Shown: one piece after another, positions 1 through 7,422 of the stretch | How the letters are laid out: each line of letters opens with the position of its first letter | Position numbering within the stretch: the stretch's first letter is position 1 | Source of the DNA: Mariniflexile sp. TRM1-10 | GTDB lineage: Bacteria; Bacteroidota; Bacteroidia; Flavobacteriales; Flavobacteriaceae | Assembly (NCBI RefSeq): GCF_003425985.1 | Contig: NZ_CP022985.1 | Location: forward strand, 4,262,001 to 4,326,000 | Direction of reading: 5' to 3' | DNA: 64,000 nucleotides | The notes under the pieces: model-generated | Seen by the model: the letters and a program-made list of their open reading frames with translations, nothing else | What the model was told of the DNA's origin: nothing | The model's database searches: none | Made by a program: the position numbers and the translations under genes

Positions 1-2212
1 AGAATTAAATGCAGGAAACTGGACTCAATTACCTAACAAACAATCAATTATACTAGAAGGAACAAATATAGTAAGTAATAAATTATTCTTAAATAAAACT
101 TCAACATTCAACACGATACAAAAAGGTGATTTTTCCCTTATCACAAATATCGATGATGAAGGTTTAGAAATAATTGACAAAGTTTTAATTACTGAAAGAG
201 TAACAACCTTTATTCAAGAAAAACTTAAAGATTATCCGCACAAACAACTTCTTTTAACTAAGATTGACTATAATAAGGATCCTATTTATGGTTTAAATTT
301 TTTACCAGGCTTTATTAAGCCATATCCCACCCACTTTCAGTATGAACTAAAGCTCTTAAAAGTTGCTCTACGCAATTACTTGGAAAACACCCTTTTGATA
401 AACCCAAGAACCGACCAGTGGTTGCTCGATGGTATTCAAATTTATTATTTAATGGATTATGTGGATACGCATTACCCAAACATGAAATTTTTAGGAAGTT
501 TAGCAGACTTTTGGGGAATTCGATCATTTCATGCAGCCGACATGAAATTTAATGATAAATATAATTTAGCATACATGTTAATGGCTCGAACCAATAGAGA
601 TCAGCCCCTAACAATGCCAAAAGACTCCTTGCTAAAGTTTAATAATAGTATTGCCAATAAATACAAAGCTGGTGTAGGTTTGAAATATTTAGACGATTTT
701 ATAAATCATGATATTGTCGAAAACAGCTTGTCTTCTTTTGTTATTAAAAATAAGTTAAAACCTGTAACCACAAAAGATTTTGAAGCTTATATAAAATCTA
801 AAACCGATAAAGACATCGATTGGTTTTTTACCGATTATTTAAAGACTCGAAAAAAATTAGATTTCAAAATAAAAAAGGTTCTCAAAACTGAAGATTCCAT
901 TACATTAACCATTACAAACAAGCAAGATAACAGCATGCCTGTTTCGCTATACGCTCTAAACAATGATAGCATCATATCAAAAACATGGATAGAAAATATT
1001 AAAGAAAATAAAACTATTACCATTCCTAGAAACGACGCAAACAAACTGGTTTTAAATTACAACAGTATAATTCCTGAAATTAATGCACGTAATAATTGGA
1101 AATCATTAAAAGGCTTCTTTTTTAATAATAAACCATTACAGTTTAGGCTTTTCCAAGACATTGAAGATCCATACTACAACCAAGTATTTTTTATGCCCAT
1201 AGCGGAATTTAATAATATTTACGACGGTTTTACACTTGGTTTAAGAATTTATAATAAAACTGTTTTAAGAAAACTATTCAATTACCGTATTGAACCTCAA
1301 TATTCTTTAAAATCCAGAACAGTTACCGGGTCGGCGTTTGTGTCTATGACGCATTATTTGGAAAACACCGATTTGTATGCCATTAGTTATGGCATGAGTG
1401 GTGGCTATGTATCTTATGCCGAAAATTTATTCGTTAGGCAACTATCACCTTCATTAATGTTCTTGTTCAGAAGAAAAGACGATTTCCGTTCAAACAAAAA
1501 GGAATCCCTCACACTAAGGTATGTGGACATTCACAGAGATAAAGATGTCAATAATATTTTAACATCAAACGAACCTAATTACGGAGTGTTTAATGCACGT
1601 TATATTGATTCAAATGACAATTTAATTAATTTTAATAAGTGGTATACCGATTTACAAATTGCAAAAAACTTTAGCAAAGTTTCTTTTAATTATGAATACC
1701 GCCGCTTGTTTGAAAGCAATCGACAATTAAACCTGCGCTTCTTTGCCGGTACATTTTTAAAAAACAATAACGACCCTAATTCCAACTATTTTAGTTTTGC
1801 ATTAGATAGGCCAACCGATTATTTATTTGAATACCCCTATTTAGGAAGATCGGAAGCTTCAGGTATCTTCAGCCAGCAATATATTGATGCCGAAGGGGGC
1901 TTTAAATCAAAATTAAATACACCTTTTGCCAATCAATGGATGACATCCTTAAACACAAGCACCACCTTATGGAAATATGTTTTACTATATGGCGATGTGG
2001 GATTGGTTAAAAACAAATTTGATAATACACGTTTTGTTTATGACTCTGGCATTAGGATTAATTTAGTGACCGATTATTTTGAAATTTACCTACCACTATA
2101 CTCAAACTTAGGTTGGGAAATAGGTCAACCAAATTACGACCAGAAAATACGATTTAAATTTACCGTAGACCCTCAATCACTTTTAGGTTTATTTAGACGT
2201 CGTTGGTACTAA
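1..2212 (+). CDS. Degenerate M1-peptidase-like outer-membrane protein (5' end missing)
   Basis: The frame is open from base 2 to the stop at 2210-2212, so the gene enters from the left edge and about 736 residues are visible. The first start-like codon in frame (TTG at 380) lies inside conserved-looking protein and is unlikely to be the real start. The segment around base 410, QWLLDGIQIYYLMDY, resembles the region of the third zinc ligand in M1 gluzincin aminopeptidases (W..EG.A.Y). Asp stands where Glu is expected, and no HExxH is found about 20 residues upstream, so a zinc site appears lost. The last ~350 residues alternate aromatic and polar residues and end in RRRWY, as expected for an outer-membrane beta-barrel. 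I infer a non-catalytic peptidase-like domain joined to a barrel. The M1 assignment is by motif only. Confidence 0.6.
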   Translation, partial: ELNAGNWTQLPNKQSIILEGTNIVSNKLFLNKTSTFNTIQKGDFSLITNIDDEGLEIIDKVLITERVTTFIQEKLKDYPHKQLLLTKIDYNKDPIYGLNFLPGFIKPYPTHFQYELKLLKVALRNYLENTLLINPRTDQWLLDGIQIYYLMDYVDTHYPNMKFLGSLADFWGIRSFHAADMKFNDKYNLAYMLMARTNRDQPLTMPKDSLLKFNNSIANKYKAGVGLKYLDDFINHDIVENSLSSFVIKNKLKPVTTKDFEAYIKSKTDKDIDWFFTDYLKTRKKLDFKIKKVLKTEDSITLTITNKQDNSMPVSLYALNNDSIISKTWIENIKENKTITIPRNDANKLVLNYNSIIPEINARNNWKSLKGFFFNNKPLQFRLFQDIEDPYYNQVFFMPIAEFNNIYDGFTLGLRIYNKTVLRKLFNYRIEPQYSLKSRTVTGSAFVSMTHYLENTDLYAISYGMSGGYVSYAENLFVRQLSPSLMFLFRRKDDFRSNKKESLTLRYVDIHRDKDVNNILTSNEPNYGVFNARYIDSNDNLINFNKWYTDLQIAKNFSKVSFNYEYRRLFESNRQLNLRFFAGTFLKNNNDPNSNYFSFALDRPTDYLFEYPYLGRSEASGIFSQQYIDAEGGFKSKLNTPFANQWMTSLNTSTTLWKYVLLYGDVGLVKNKFDNTRFVYDSGIRINLVTDYFEIYLPLYSNLGWEIGQPNYDQKIRFKFTVDPQSLLGLFRRRWY

Positions 2213-2331
2213 ATGTTAAAACCATTATATAATAATTAGTTTATTTGAAATTCTATTGAATAATTGATGATTTAAAATTTGAAAATTTAAAATTTTTAAG
2301 AATTTCATAATTAATTGCTTTGATATTTTAA

Positions 2332-2362
2332 TTGTAAAACCCGCAAACTTTAACTACTTTTG
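2332..2362 (+). promoter_or_regulatory. Promoter of the E1 dehydrogenase gene
   Basis: TTG at 2332-2334 is followed after 20 bases by TACTTTTG at 2355-2362. This fits the Bacteroidota -33/-7 pattern (TTG, N19-21, TAnnTTTG). A transcript starting near 2368 would have a short leader before the ATG at 2385. Confidence 0.6.
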
Positions 2363-2384
2363 CAGAAGTTAAAGCATTTCACTT

Positions 2385-4796
2385 ATGCACACTATTCCAG
2401 ACTTAAAAAACAATATATCATTTGAAGATTTTAAAACAGAAGTTTTAAACGATTATGAAATCGCTGTAAAAAGTCGTGAATGTAGTTTATTAGGTCGCCG
2501 TGAAGTATTAACAGGTAAGGCTAAATTTGGGATTTTTGGAGACGGAAAAGAAGTGCCTCAATTAGCCATGGCAAAAGCCTTTAAAAAAGGTGATTGGCGC
2601 TCGGGATATTACCGAGACCAAACATTTATGATGGCTTTAGGCGAACTTACTATCGAACAGTTTTTTGCTGGTTTATATGCCAATACAGATTTAGAATTAG
2701 AGCCTATGTCTGCTGGCAGGCAAATGGGCGGACATTTTGCAACCCATAGTCTAAACAGCGATGGTAGTTGGAAAAACTTAGCAAAACAATACAACTCTAG
2801 TGCCGATATATCCCCTACTTCTGCTCAAATGCCTCGTTTATTAGGGCTGGCACAAGCTTCTAAAGTTTTCAGGCAAGTAGAAGGTATTAATGCTTCTAAC
2901 TTTTCAATTAATGGAAACGAAGTCGCTTGGGGTACCATCGGAAATGCAAGTACTAGCGAAGGATTGTTTTTTGAAACCATAAATGCAGCAGGTGTTTTAC
3001 AAGTCCCTTTAATTATTAGTATTTGGGACGATGAATACGGTATTTCGGTACATGCCAAGCATCAAACAACTAAAGAAAATATTTCAGAAATTCTAAAAGG
3101 TTTTCAAAGAAATGATAAACAAAAAGGTTTTGAAATATTACGGGTTAAAGGTTGGAATTATGCCAATCTAGTAGAAACCTACCAAGAAGCTGCTGTTATA
3201 GCTCGAGAAGAACATGTGCCCGTTTTAATACATGTTCTAGAATTAACACAACCCCAAGGGCACTCTACGTCTGGTTCGCACGAGCGTTATAAAAATGCTG
3301 AGCGATTAGCTTGGGAAGCCAACCACGATTGCAACGCCAAAATGCGTGAATGGATTATTGAAAGCGGCATTGCAACCAACGAATCCCTTTTAGAAATTGA
3401 AAGAACCATAAAGCGCGAGGTACGAGAGGCTAAAAAAAATGCTTGGAATACCTTTTTAAAACCCGTACTAAAAGAACAAGGCGAATTAGTTTCCATTTTA
3501 AAACAAGTAGCACCTCAAAGCGCTAACGGTATTTTTATAGAAAAAATAAAAGATAATTTAGCTGCCATTGATGAACCTACGCGAAAAGATATTTTATCAA
3601 GCGCAAGAAAAACCTTAGTACATATTATTAAAGAATCTTTTCCAGAAAAAGAATTACTTAGCAATTGGATTAACAAAGCCTTCGAAAACATTCAACCTAA
3701 TTTTAGTTCCCATTTATATTCTGAAACCAATCGATCTAATATCCTTATAAAAGAAGTAAAACCTACTTATGATGAGAATGCAGAATTAGTTGATGGTCGT
3801 ATTATTCTTCGAGATAATTTCGATAGTATTTTTAGCAACTATCCTGAAGCACTTATTTTTGGTGAGGACACCGGAAATATAGGCGATGTTAATCAAGGTT
3901 TGGAAGGTTTACAAGAAAAATACGGTGAACTAAGGGTTGCCGATGTAGGCATAAGAGAAGCCACCATTGTTGGCCAAGGTATTGGCATGTCCTTACGCGG
4001 ATTAAGGCCTATTGCCGAAATTCAGTATTTAGACTACATACTTTATGCGATTCAAATTATCAGTGACGACCTAGCTACAACACACTACAGAACCAAAGGA
4101 AAACAAAAAGCCCCATTAATTATTAGAACACGAGGCCACCGTTTAGAAGGTATTTGGCATTCAGGTTCACAAATGGGTGGTATTTTGAATTTAGTTAGAG
4201 GTGTAAATGTGTTAGTACCAAGGAGCATGACCAAAGCCGCAGGTTTTTATAACACCCTTTTAAAAGGTGATGATCCTGCCATTGTGGTAGAATGTCTTAA
4301 CGGGTATCGACTAAAAGAAAGAAAACCAAACAATCTAAATGCTATCCAAACGCCCATAGGTGTTGTTGAAACTGTAAAGGAAGGTGCAGATATTACCTTA
4401 GTATCTTACGGTTCTACCTTGCGTATTGTAGAACAAGTAGCTAAGGATTTAATGGCTCTCGGTATTGATGCCGAAGTAATTGACGTCCAATCCTTATTAC
4501 CTTTCGATTTGAATCACGACATCGTTAAAAGCATCAAAAAAACCAACCGACTTATGGTGATTGATGAAGATGTTCCGGGCGGGGCGTCAGCATATATTTT
4601 GAATGAAATTTTAAATGTCCAAAATGCCTATCAGTATTTAGATAGTCAGCCAAAAACACTCACCGCAAAAGCCCATAGACCTGCGTATGGTAATGATGGT
4701 GATTATTTTTCAAAACCATCAGCAGATGATATTTTTGAAGCTGTTTACGGGGTGATGCACGAAGTAAACCCAAGTATTTTTCCAAAATTACGATAG
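2385..4796 (+). CDS. Fused branched-chain 2-oxoacid dehydrogenase E1 alpha/beta
   Basis: This 803-residue protein is a thiamine-diphosphate enzyme joining both E1 subunits in one chain. The alpha-like half (about residues 1-400) contains YRDQ and GNASTSEGLFFETINAAG. The beta-like half (about 460-803) contains FGEDTGNIGDVNQGLEG, RTRGHRLEGIWHSGSQMGG and a transketolase-C-like end. The family decarboxylates branched-chain 2-oxoacids and passes the acyl group to the E2 lipoyl arm. Single-chain E1 is usual in Flavobacteriia. The ThDP motif is atypical: GNA replaces GDG and WDDEYGIS replaces the NN-containing end. E2 and E3 are not adjacent. A clear promoter lies just upstream. Exact substrate (isovalerate, pyruvate or other 2-oxoacid) is not decided by sequence. 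Confidence 0.9.
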   Translation: MHTIPDLKNNISFEDFKTEVLNDYEIAVKSRECSLLGRREVLTGKAKFGIFGDGKEVPQLAMAKAFKKGDWRSGYYRDQTFMMALGELTIEQFFAGLYANTDLELEPMSAGRQMGGHFATHSLNSDGSWKNLAKQYNSSADISPTSAQMPRLLGLAQASKVFRQVEGINASNFSINGNEVAWGTIGNASTSEGLFFETINAAGVLQVPLIISIWDDEYGISVHAKHQTTKENISEILKGFQRNDKQKGFEILRVKGWNYANLVETYQEAAVIAREEHVPVLIHVLELTQPQGHSTSGSHERYKNAERLAWEANHDCNAKMREWIIESGIATNESLLEIERTIKREVREAKKNAWNTFLKPVLKEQGELVSILKQVAPQSANGIFIEKIKDNLAAIDEPTRKDILSSARKTLVHIIKESFPEKELLSNWINKAFENIQPNFSSHLYSETNRSNILIKEVKPTYDENAELVDGRIILRDNFDSIFSNYPEALIFGEDTGNIGDVNQGLEGLQEKYGELRVADVGIREATIVGQGIGMSLRGLRPIAEIQYLDYILYAIQIISDDLATTHYRTKGKQKAPLIIRTRGHRLEGIWHSGSQMGGILNLVRGVNVLVPRSMTKAAGFYNTLLKGDDPAIVVECLNGYRLKERKPNNLNAIQTPIGVVETVKEGADITLVSYGSTLRIVEQVAKDLMALGIDAEVIDVQSLLPFDLNHDIVKSIKKTNRLMVIDEDVPGGASAYILNEILNVQNAYQYLDSQPKTLTAKAHRPAYGNDGDYFSKPSADDIFEAVYGVMHEVNPSIFPKLR

Positions 4797-4822
4797 ATTT
4801 AACTAAATAACCCATATTTAAA

Positions 4823-5203
4823 ATGAATAAAAACGTTACAGATTTAGGCTTATTAATTCTAAGAATTGGTTTTGCTGGTATGTTGCTTACGCACGGTATT
4901 CCAAAAATAAATTTATTGTTTGAAAGCCCTATTAAGTTTGCCGACCCCATTGGTGTTGGTGAAACCACCACTTTAATTTTGGCATTAATAGGTGAAGTGG
5001 TTGCCCCTATTTTAATTTTGATAGGATTTAAAACTAAATTAGCCACCATACCGAGTATCATCACCATGTTTGTTGCTGTCTTTGTTATACATGCTAGCGA
5101 CCCCATGGATGTTAAAGAAAAAGCCATACTATATTTAGTTGCCTTTTTGGTTATTTTCTTAACAGGTGCAGGTAAATATTCCATAGATGGGTATAAAAAA
5201 TAA
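4823..5203 (+). CDS. DoxX family membrane protein
   Basis: The 126-residue protein has four hydrophobic segments and starts LGLLILRIGFAGMLLTHG, typical of DoxX-family proteins, including the conserved Arg in the first helix and a HG(I/W)xK-like loop. Gly-rich helix LILALIGEVVAPILILIG matches the second and third helices of the family. DoxX proteins are small inner-membrane proteins linked in some bacteria to redox and sulfur stress, but the molecular role here is unknown. It lies 26 bp after the E1 gene and 6 bp before the next gene, so the three may be cotranscribed. Confidence 0.85.
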   Translation: MNKNVTDLGLLILRIGFAGMLLTHGIPKINLLFESPIKFADPIGVGETTTLILALIGEVVAPILILIGFKTKLATIPSIITMFVAVFVIHASDPMDVKEKAILYLVAFLVIFLTGAGKYSIDGYKK

Positions 5204-5209
5204 AAATAA

Positions 5210-5680
5210 TTGAAAGGTGCTTCCATTGTTGAGATCAAAAAAGAATTAAGTCATAAATCTTACGACGAATTGGCAGAGCTTTGTTTACGCCTTGCAAAAT
5301 TCAAGAAAGAAAACAAAGAGCTCCTTACCTATTTACTTTTCGAATCCCATAACGAAGAAGGCTATATAGAATCGGTTAAAAGTTATATAGACGAGCAATT
5401 CGAATTGATAAATACGGCCAGCTATTTCTACATTCGTAAAAGTGCGCGTAAAATTTTAACTAACACCAAAAAGTTTATTCGGTATTCACAAAACAAAGAA
5501 ACCGAAGTGGCACTCCTTCTCTATTTTTGTCAAAAACTAAAAAATTTCTCTCCTAGTATAAAATATAGCACACAATTGCTAAATATGTACAATCGCCAGA
5601 CGCTATTAATCAAAAAGATAATTTCGACACTTCACGAAGATTTGCAGTATGATTATAATTTAATGCTGGAAGATTTGTAA
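5210..5680 (+). CDS. Conserved-looking helical protein of unknown function
   Basis: A 156-residue cytoplasmic protein without signal peptide or membrane segment, rich in Lys, Glu and Leu and predicted mostly helical (for example LCLRLAKFKKENKELLTYLL). The start is uncertain. No ATG occurs near the N-terminus, and the only standard alternative is TTG at 5210, six bases after the doxX stop, which supports translation coupled to doxX. I do not recognise a catalytic motif. The opening KKELSHKSYDEL pattern is reminiscent of small flavobacterial DUF6155-like proteins, but I cannot confirm that family from sequence reading. Confidence 0.6.
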   Translation: MKGASIVEIKKELSHKSYDELAELCLRLAKFKKENKELLTYLLFESHNEEGYIESVKSYIDEQFELINTASYFYIRKSARKILTNTKKFIRYSQNKETEVALLLYFCQKLKNFSPSIKYSTQLLNMYNRQTLLIKKIISTLHEDLQYDYNLMLEDL

Positions 5681-5711
5681 TTTGCTGAAATAGCAAATCG
5701 AAATCACCGCA

Positions 5712-5822
5712 ATGAAAAGAATATTCATTTTATGGGCAATCTTAATTATGCTTACTGGTTGCATATCAAAAAAACAAGCCTTTAAAGATTTTAAATCTAA
5801 AAGTTTGCCCCAGCCGTTTTAG
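5712..5822 (+). CDS. Tiny putative lipoprotein (36 residues)
   Basis: An ATG at 5712 opens a 36-codon frame. The N-terminus is basic (MKR), followed by a hydrophobic stretch and the lipobox LTGC with Cys at residue 17. Only 19 residues follow the lipidated Cys, ending LPQPF. It is either a genuine micro-lipoprotein or the start of a larger lipoprotein cut by a stop codon. The signal peptide is textbook, so I list it, but expression is unproven. Confidence 0.4.
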   Translation: MKRIFILWAILIMLTGCISKKQAFKDFKSKSLPQPF

Positions 5823-5852
5823 TACTAGTTATCATAACGACACATAACAACA

Positions 5853-6359
5853 ATGAGAGAAATTATCGATCTTTCAGACAAGACAATCACAATAGACAGA
5901 AACGAATTTCTGAAAGTCAAAGGAAGTATTGACACCAATGTATATTATGTTGAAAGTGGCAGTTTAAGGGTTTTCGTTTTGGACAACTATGAAGAACAAA
6001 CCATTAGATTTGGCTACAAAGAAAATTTGATTGCCTCCTTAGATTCATTTTTAACAGGCCAACCTTCCGATCTATTTATTCAGGCTATTAAAAAGACCGT
6101 AATAAAAGTTATAACTAAGCCACAAATTGACCATTTCTTAAAAACCGAAACCAACCGAGTTTTGTGGACGAAAATTTTAGAAAACCTAGTTATTCAACAG
6201 ATGGAACGTGAGATTGATATTCTTACTAATTCGCCAAAAGAAAGGTACCAAAGGGTTTTAAAGAGAAGCCCTCAACTTTTTCAGGAAATTCCTAACAAGT
6301 ATATTGCTAACTATTTAAGAATGAGTGCCGAAACTTTGTCCCGACTAAAAAAATCTTGA
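5853..6359 (+). CDS. Crp/Fnr-like transcriptional regulator
   Basis: The 168-residue protein has an N-terminal cyclic-nucleotide-binding-type beta-roll (YYVESGSLRVFVLDNYEEQTIR, a recognisable jelly-roll sequence in two pieces: YYVESGSLRVF and EEQTIRFGY). A long linking helix follows, then a short C-terminal helix-turn-helix, IPNKYIANYLRMSAETLSRL. The phosphate-binding cassette residues of true cAMP receptors are not evident, so the ligand is unknown. Bacteroidota encode many such regulators. It precedes the DinB gene by 58 bp on the same strand, so it may be cotranscribed with or control that gene. Confidence 0.85.
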   Translation: MREIIDLSDKTITIDRNEFLKVKGSIDTNVYYVESGSLRVFVLDNYEEQTIRFGYKENLIASLDSFLTGQPSDLFIQAIKKTVIKVITKPQIDHFLKTETNRVLWTKILENLVIQQMEREIDILTNSPKERYQRVLKRSPQLFQEIPNKYIANYLRMSAETLSRLKKS

Positions 6360-6417
6360 CCTCAATCAAGGTTTATGAAAAATACATTTTTGACCTTTGC
6401 ATAAAATATCAAATGAT

Positions 6418-6969
6418 ATGCAATCAGAAAATTTAATACACTCGCTTATTGAACAGACCCGACAAATCATTAACCAAGTTGAAAAACTGAAGAATTATGA
6501 TTTGAATACTTTGACATGGAGAGAAAATAAAACTTCATGGAATATTTTAGAATGTATAGAACACTTGAATTTGTATGGCGACTTTTATTTACCTGAAATT
6601 GAAAGGAAAATCAAAAATTCTACCGCTTACAGTGAAGCAGAATTCAAAAGTGGATTTTTGGGAGGTTATTTTGCAAAAAGTATGTTGCCGAAAGAAAAAC
6701 TGAATAAAATGAAAACTTTTAAAGACAAAAATCCATTGCATGCCAAACTTGATAAAAGTGTACTTGGTAAATTTATAAACCAACAAATAAACCTTATAGA
6801 CCTACTGAATCAATCAAGAAACGTGAGTTTGAACAAAATAAAAATAGCGATTTCAATTTCAAGCTTGATTAGACTTAAATTGGGGGACACGTATCAGTTT
6901 TATATAAACCATAATATTAGACATTTAAACCAAATTGATAGAATTAAGGCCCTGACAAAAAAGGACTGA
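6418..6969 (+). CDS. DinB-like superfamily protein
   Basis: I place the start at ATG 6418 (MQSENLIHS); an in-frame TTG 21 bases upstream is possible but weaker. The ~183-residue protein has the four-helix-bundle pattern of DinB/YfiT-like proteins: WNILECIEHLNLYGDFYLP carries the first metal-ligand His, and NHNIRHLNQIDRI near the C-terminus carries the last His pair. Such proteins bind a divalent metal and some are thiol-dependent transferases, but the substrate here is unknown. It follows the Crp-like gene closely. Confidence 0.75.
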   Translation: MQSENLIHSLIEQTRQIINQVEKLKNYDLNTLTWRENKTSWNILECIEHLNLYGDFYLPEIERKIKNSTAYSEAEFKSGFLGGYFAKSMLPKEKLNKMKTFKDKNPLHAKLDKSVLGKFINQQINLIDLLNQSRNVSLNKIKIAISISSLIRLKLGDTYQFYINHNIRHLNQIDRIKALTKKD

Positions 6970-7164
6970 CAGCACGCTACGAAATTTGTAATTTCGAGCT
7001 ATAATAACGAACTCTAACAAACTAGAAAACTTCCTCCCAAATTAAACCAGCGTTAGGGATTATTCATGCACTCTATTTTATCAATTAGAAATCGTGAATG
7101 TTTCACATTTGCAGTGAAAAGCCCACAGCGACGCAGGAGAGAGAACTTGTAACCTTTCGACTTT

Positions 7165-7203
7165 AGTTTATCTTGAGCACAGCCGAAAGGCTCAAGATAA
7201 ACT
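7165..7203. repeat. Palindromic intergenic repeat
   Basis: Perfect 14-bp arms (agtttatcttgagc and gctcaagataaact) are separated by 11 bases. Bases 7157-7193 recur at 50962-50998 with three mismatches, so this is a dispersed element and not just a terminator. The rest of the 453-bp gap 6970-7422 holds only the pheT promoter and the next repeat. Confidence 0.75.
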
Positions 7204-7339
7204 CCTAACCCAACCTTTAGGTAACGCCTAAAATAAAAGCAATCCATTCTGTTTACATACGCTCTTTATTGTTTATAAATTAGTGGTCGTTTGTCGACTT
7301 TCGGGAGCTATTTTCAAAGGAAAAATGAAAAAAAATATG

Positions 7340-7347
7340 TAGGTTTG
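7340..7347 (+). promoter_or_regulatory. -7 box of the pheT promoter
   Basis: TAGGTTTG matches TAnnTTTG. No good TTG lies at the -33 position. Transcription from near 7353 would give a ~70-base leader containing the palindrome at 7372-7397. Confidence 0.4.
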
Positions 7348-7371
7348 CACTCTTAAAAAGGCATTGCAACC

Positions 7372-7397
7372 CCGTGCTGAGCGTTGTCGAAGCATGG
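7372..7397. repeat. Palindromic repeat in the pheT leader
   Basis: The ends ccgtgct and agcatgg pair at 6 of 7 positions around a gagcgttgtcga core. It resembles GAGCG/TCGA-type interspersed repeats seen in flavobacterial intergenic DNA. It lies 26 bp before the pheT start. Confidence 0.5.
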
Positions 7398-7422
7398 TCA
7401 CTAAAAAAATAAAAAATTACAG

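Noticed and set aside
7053..7247. Minus-strand open frame before pheT
   Set aside because: It is built across a palindromic dispersed repeat and has no start context or protein pattern.
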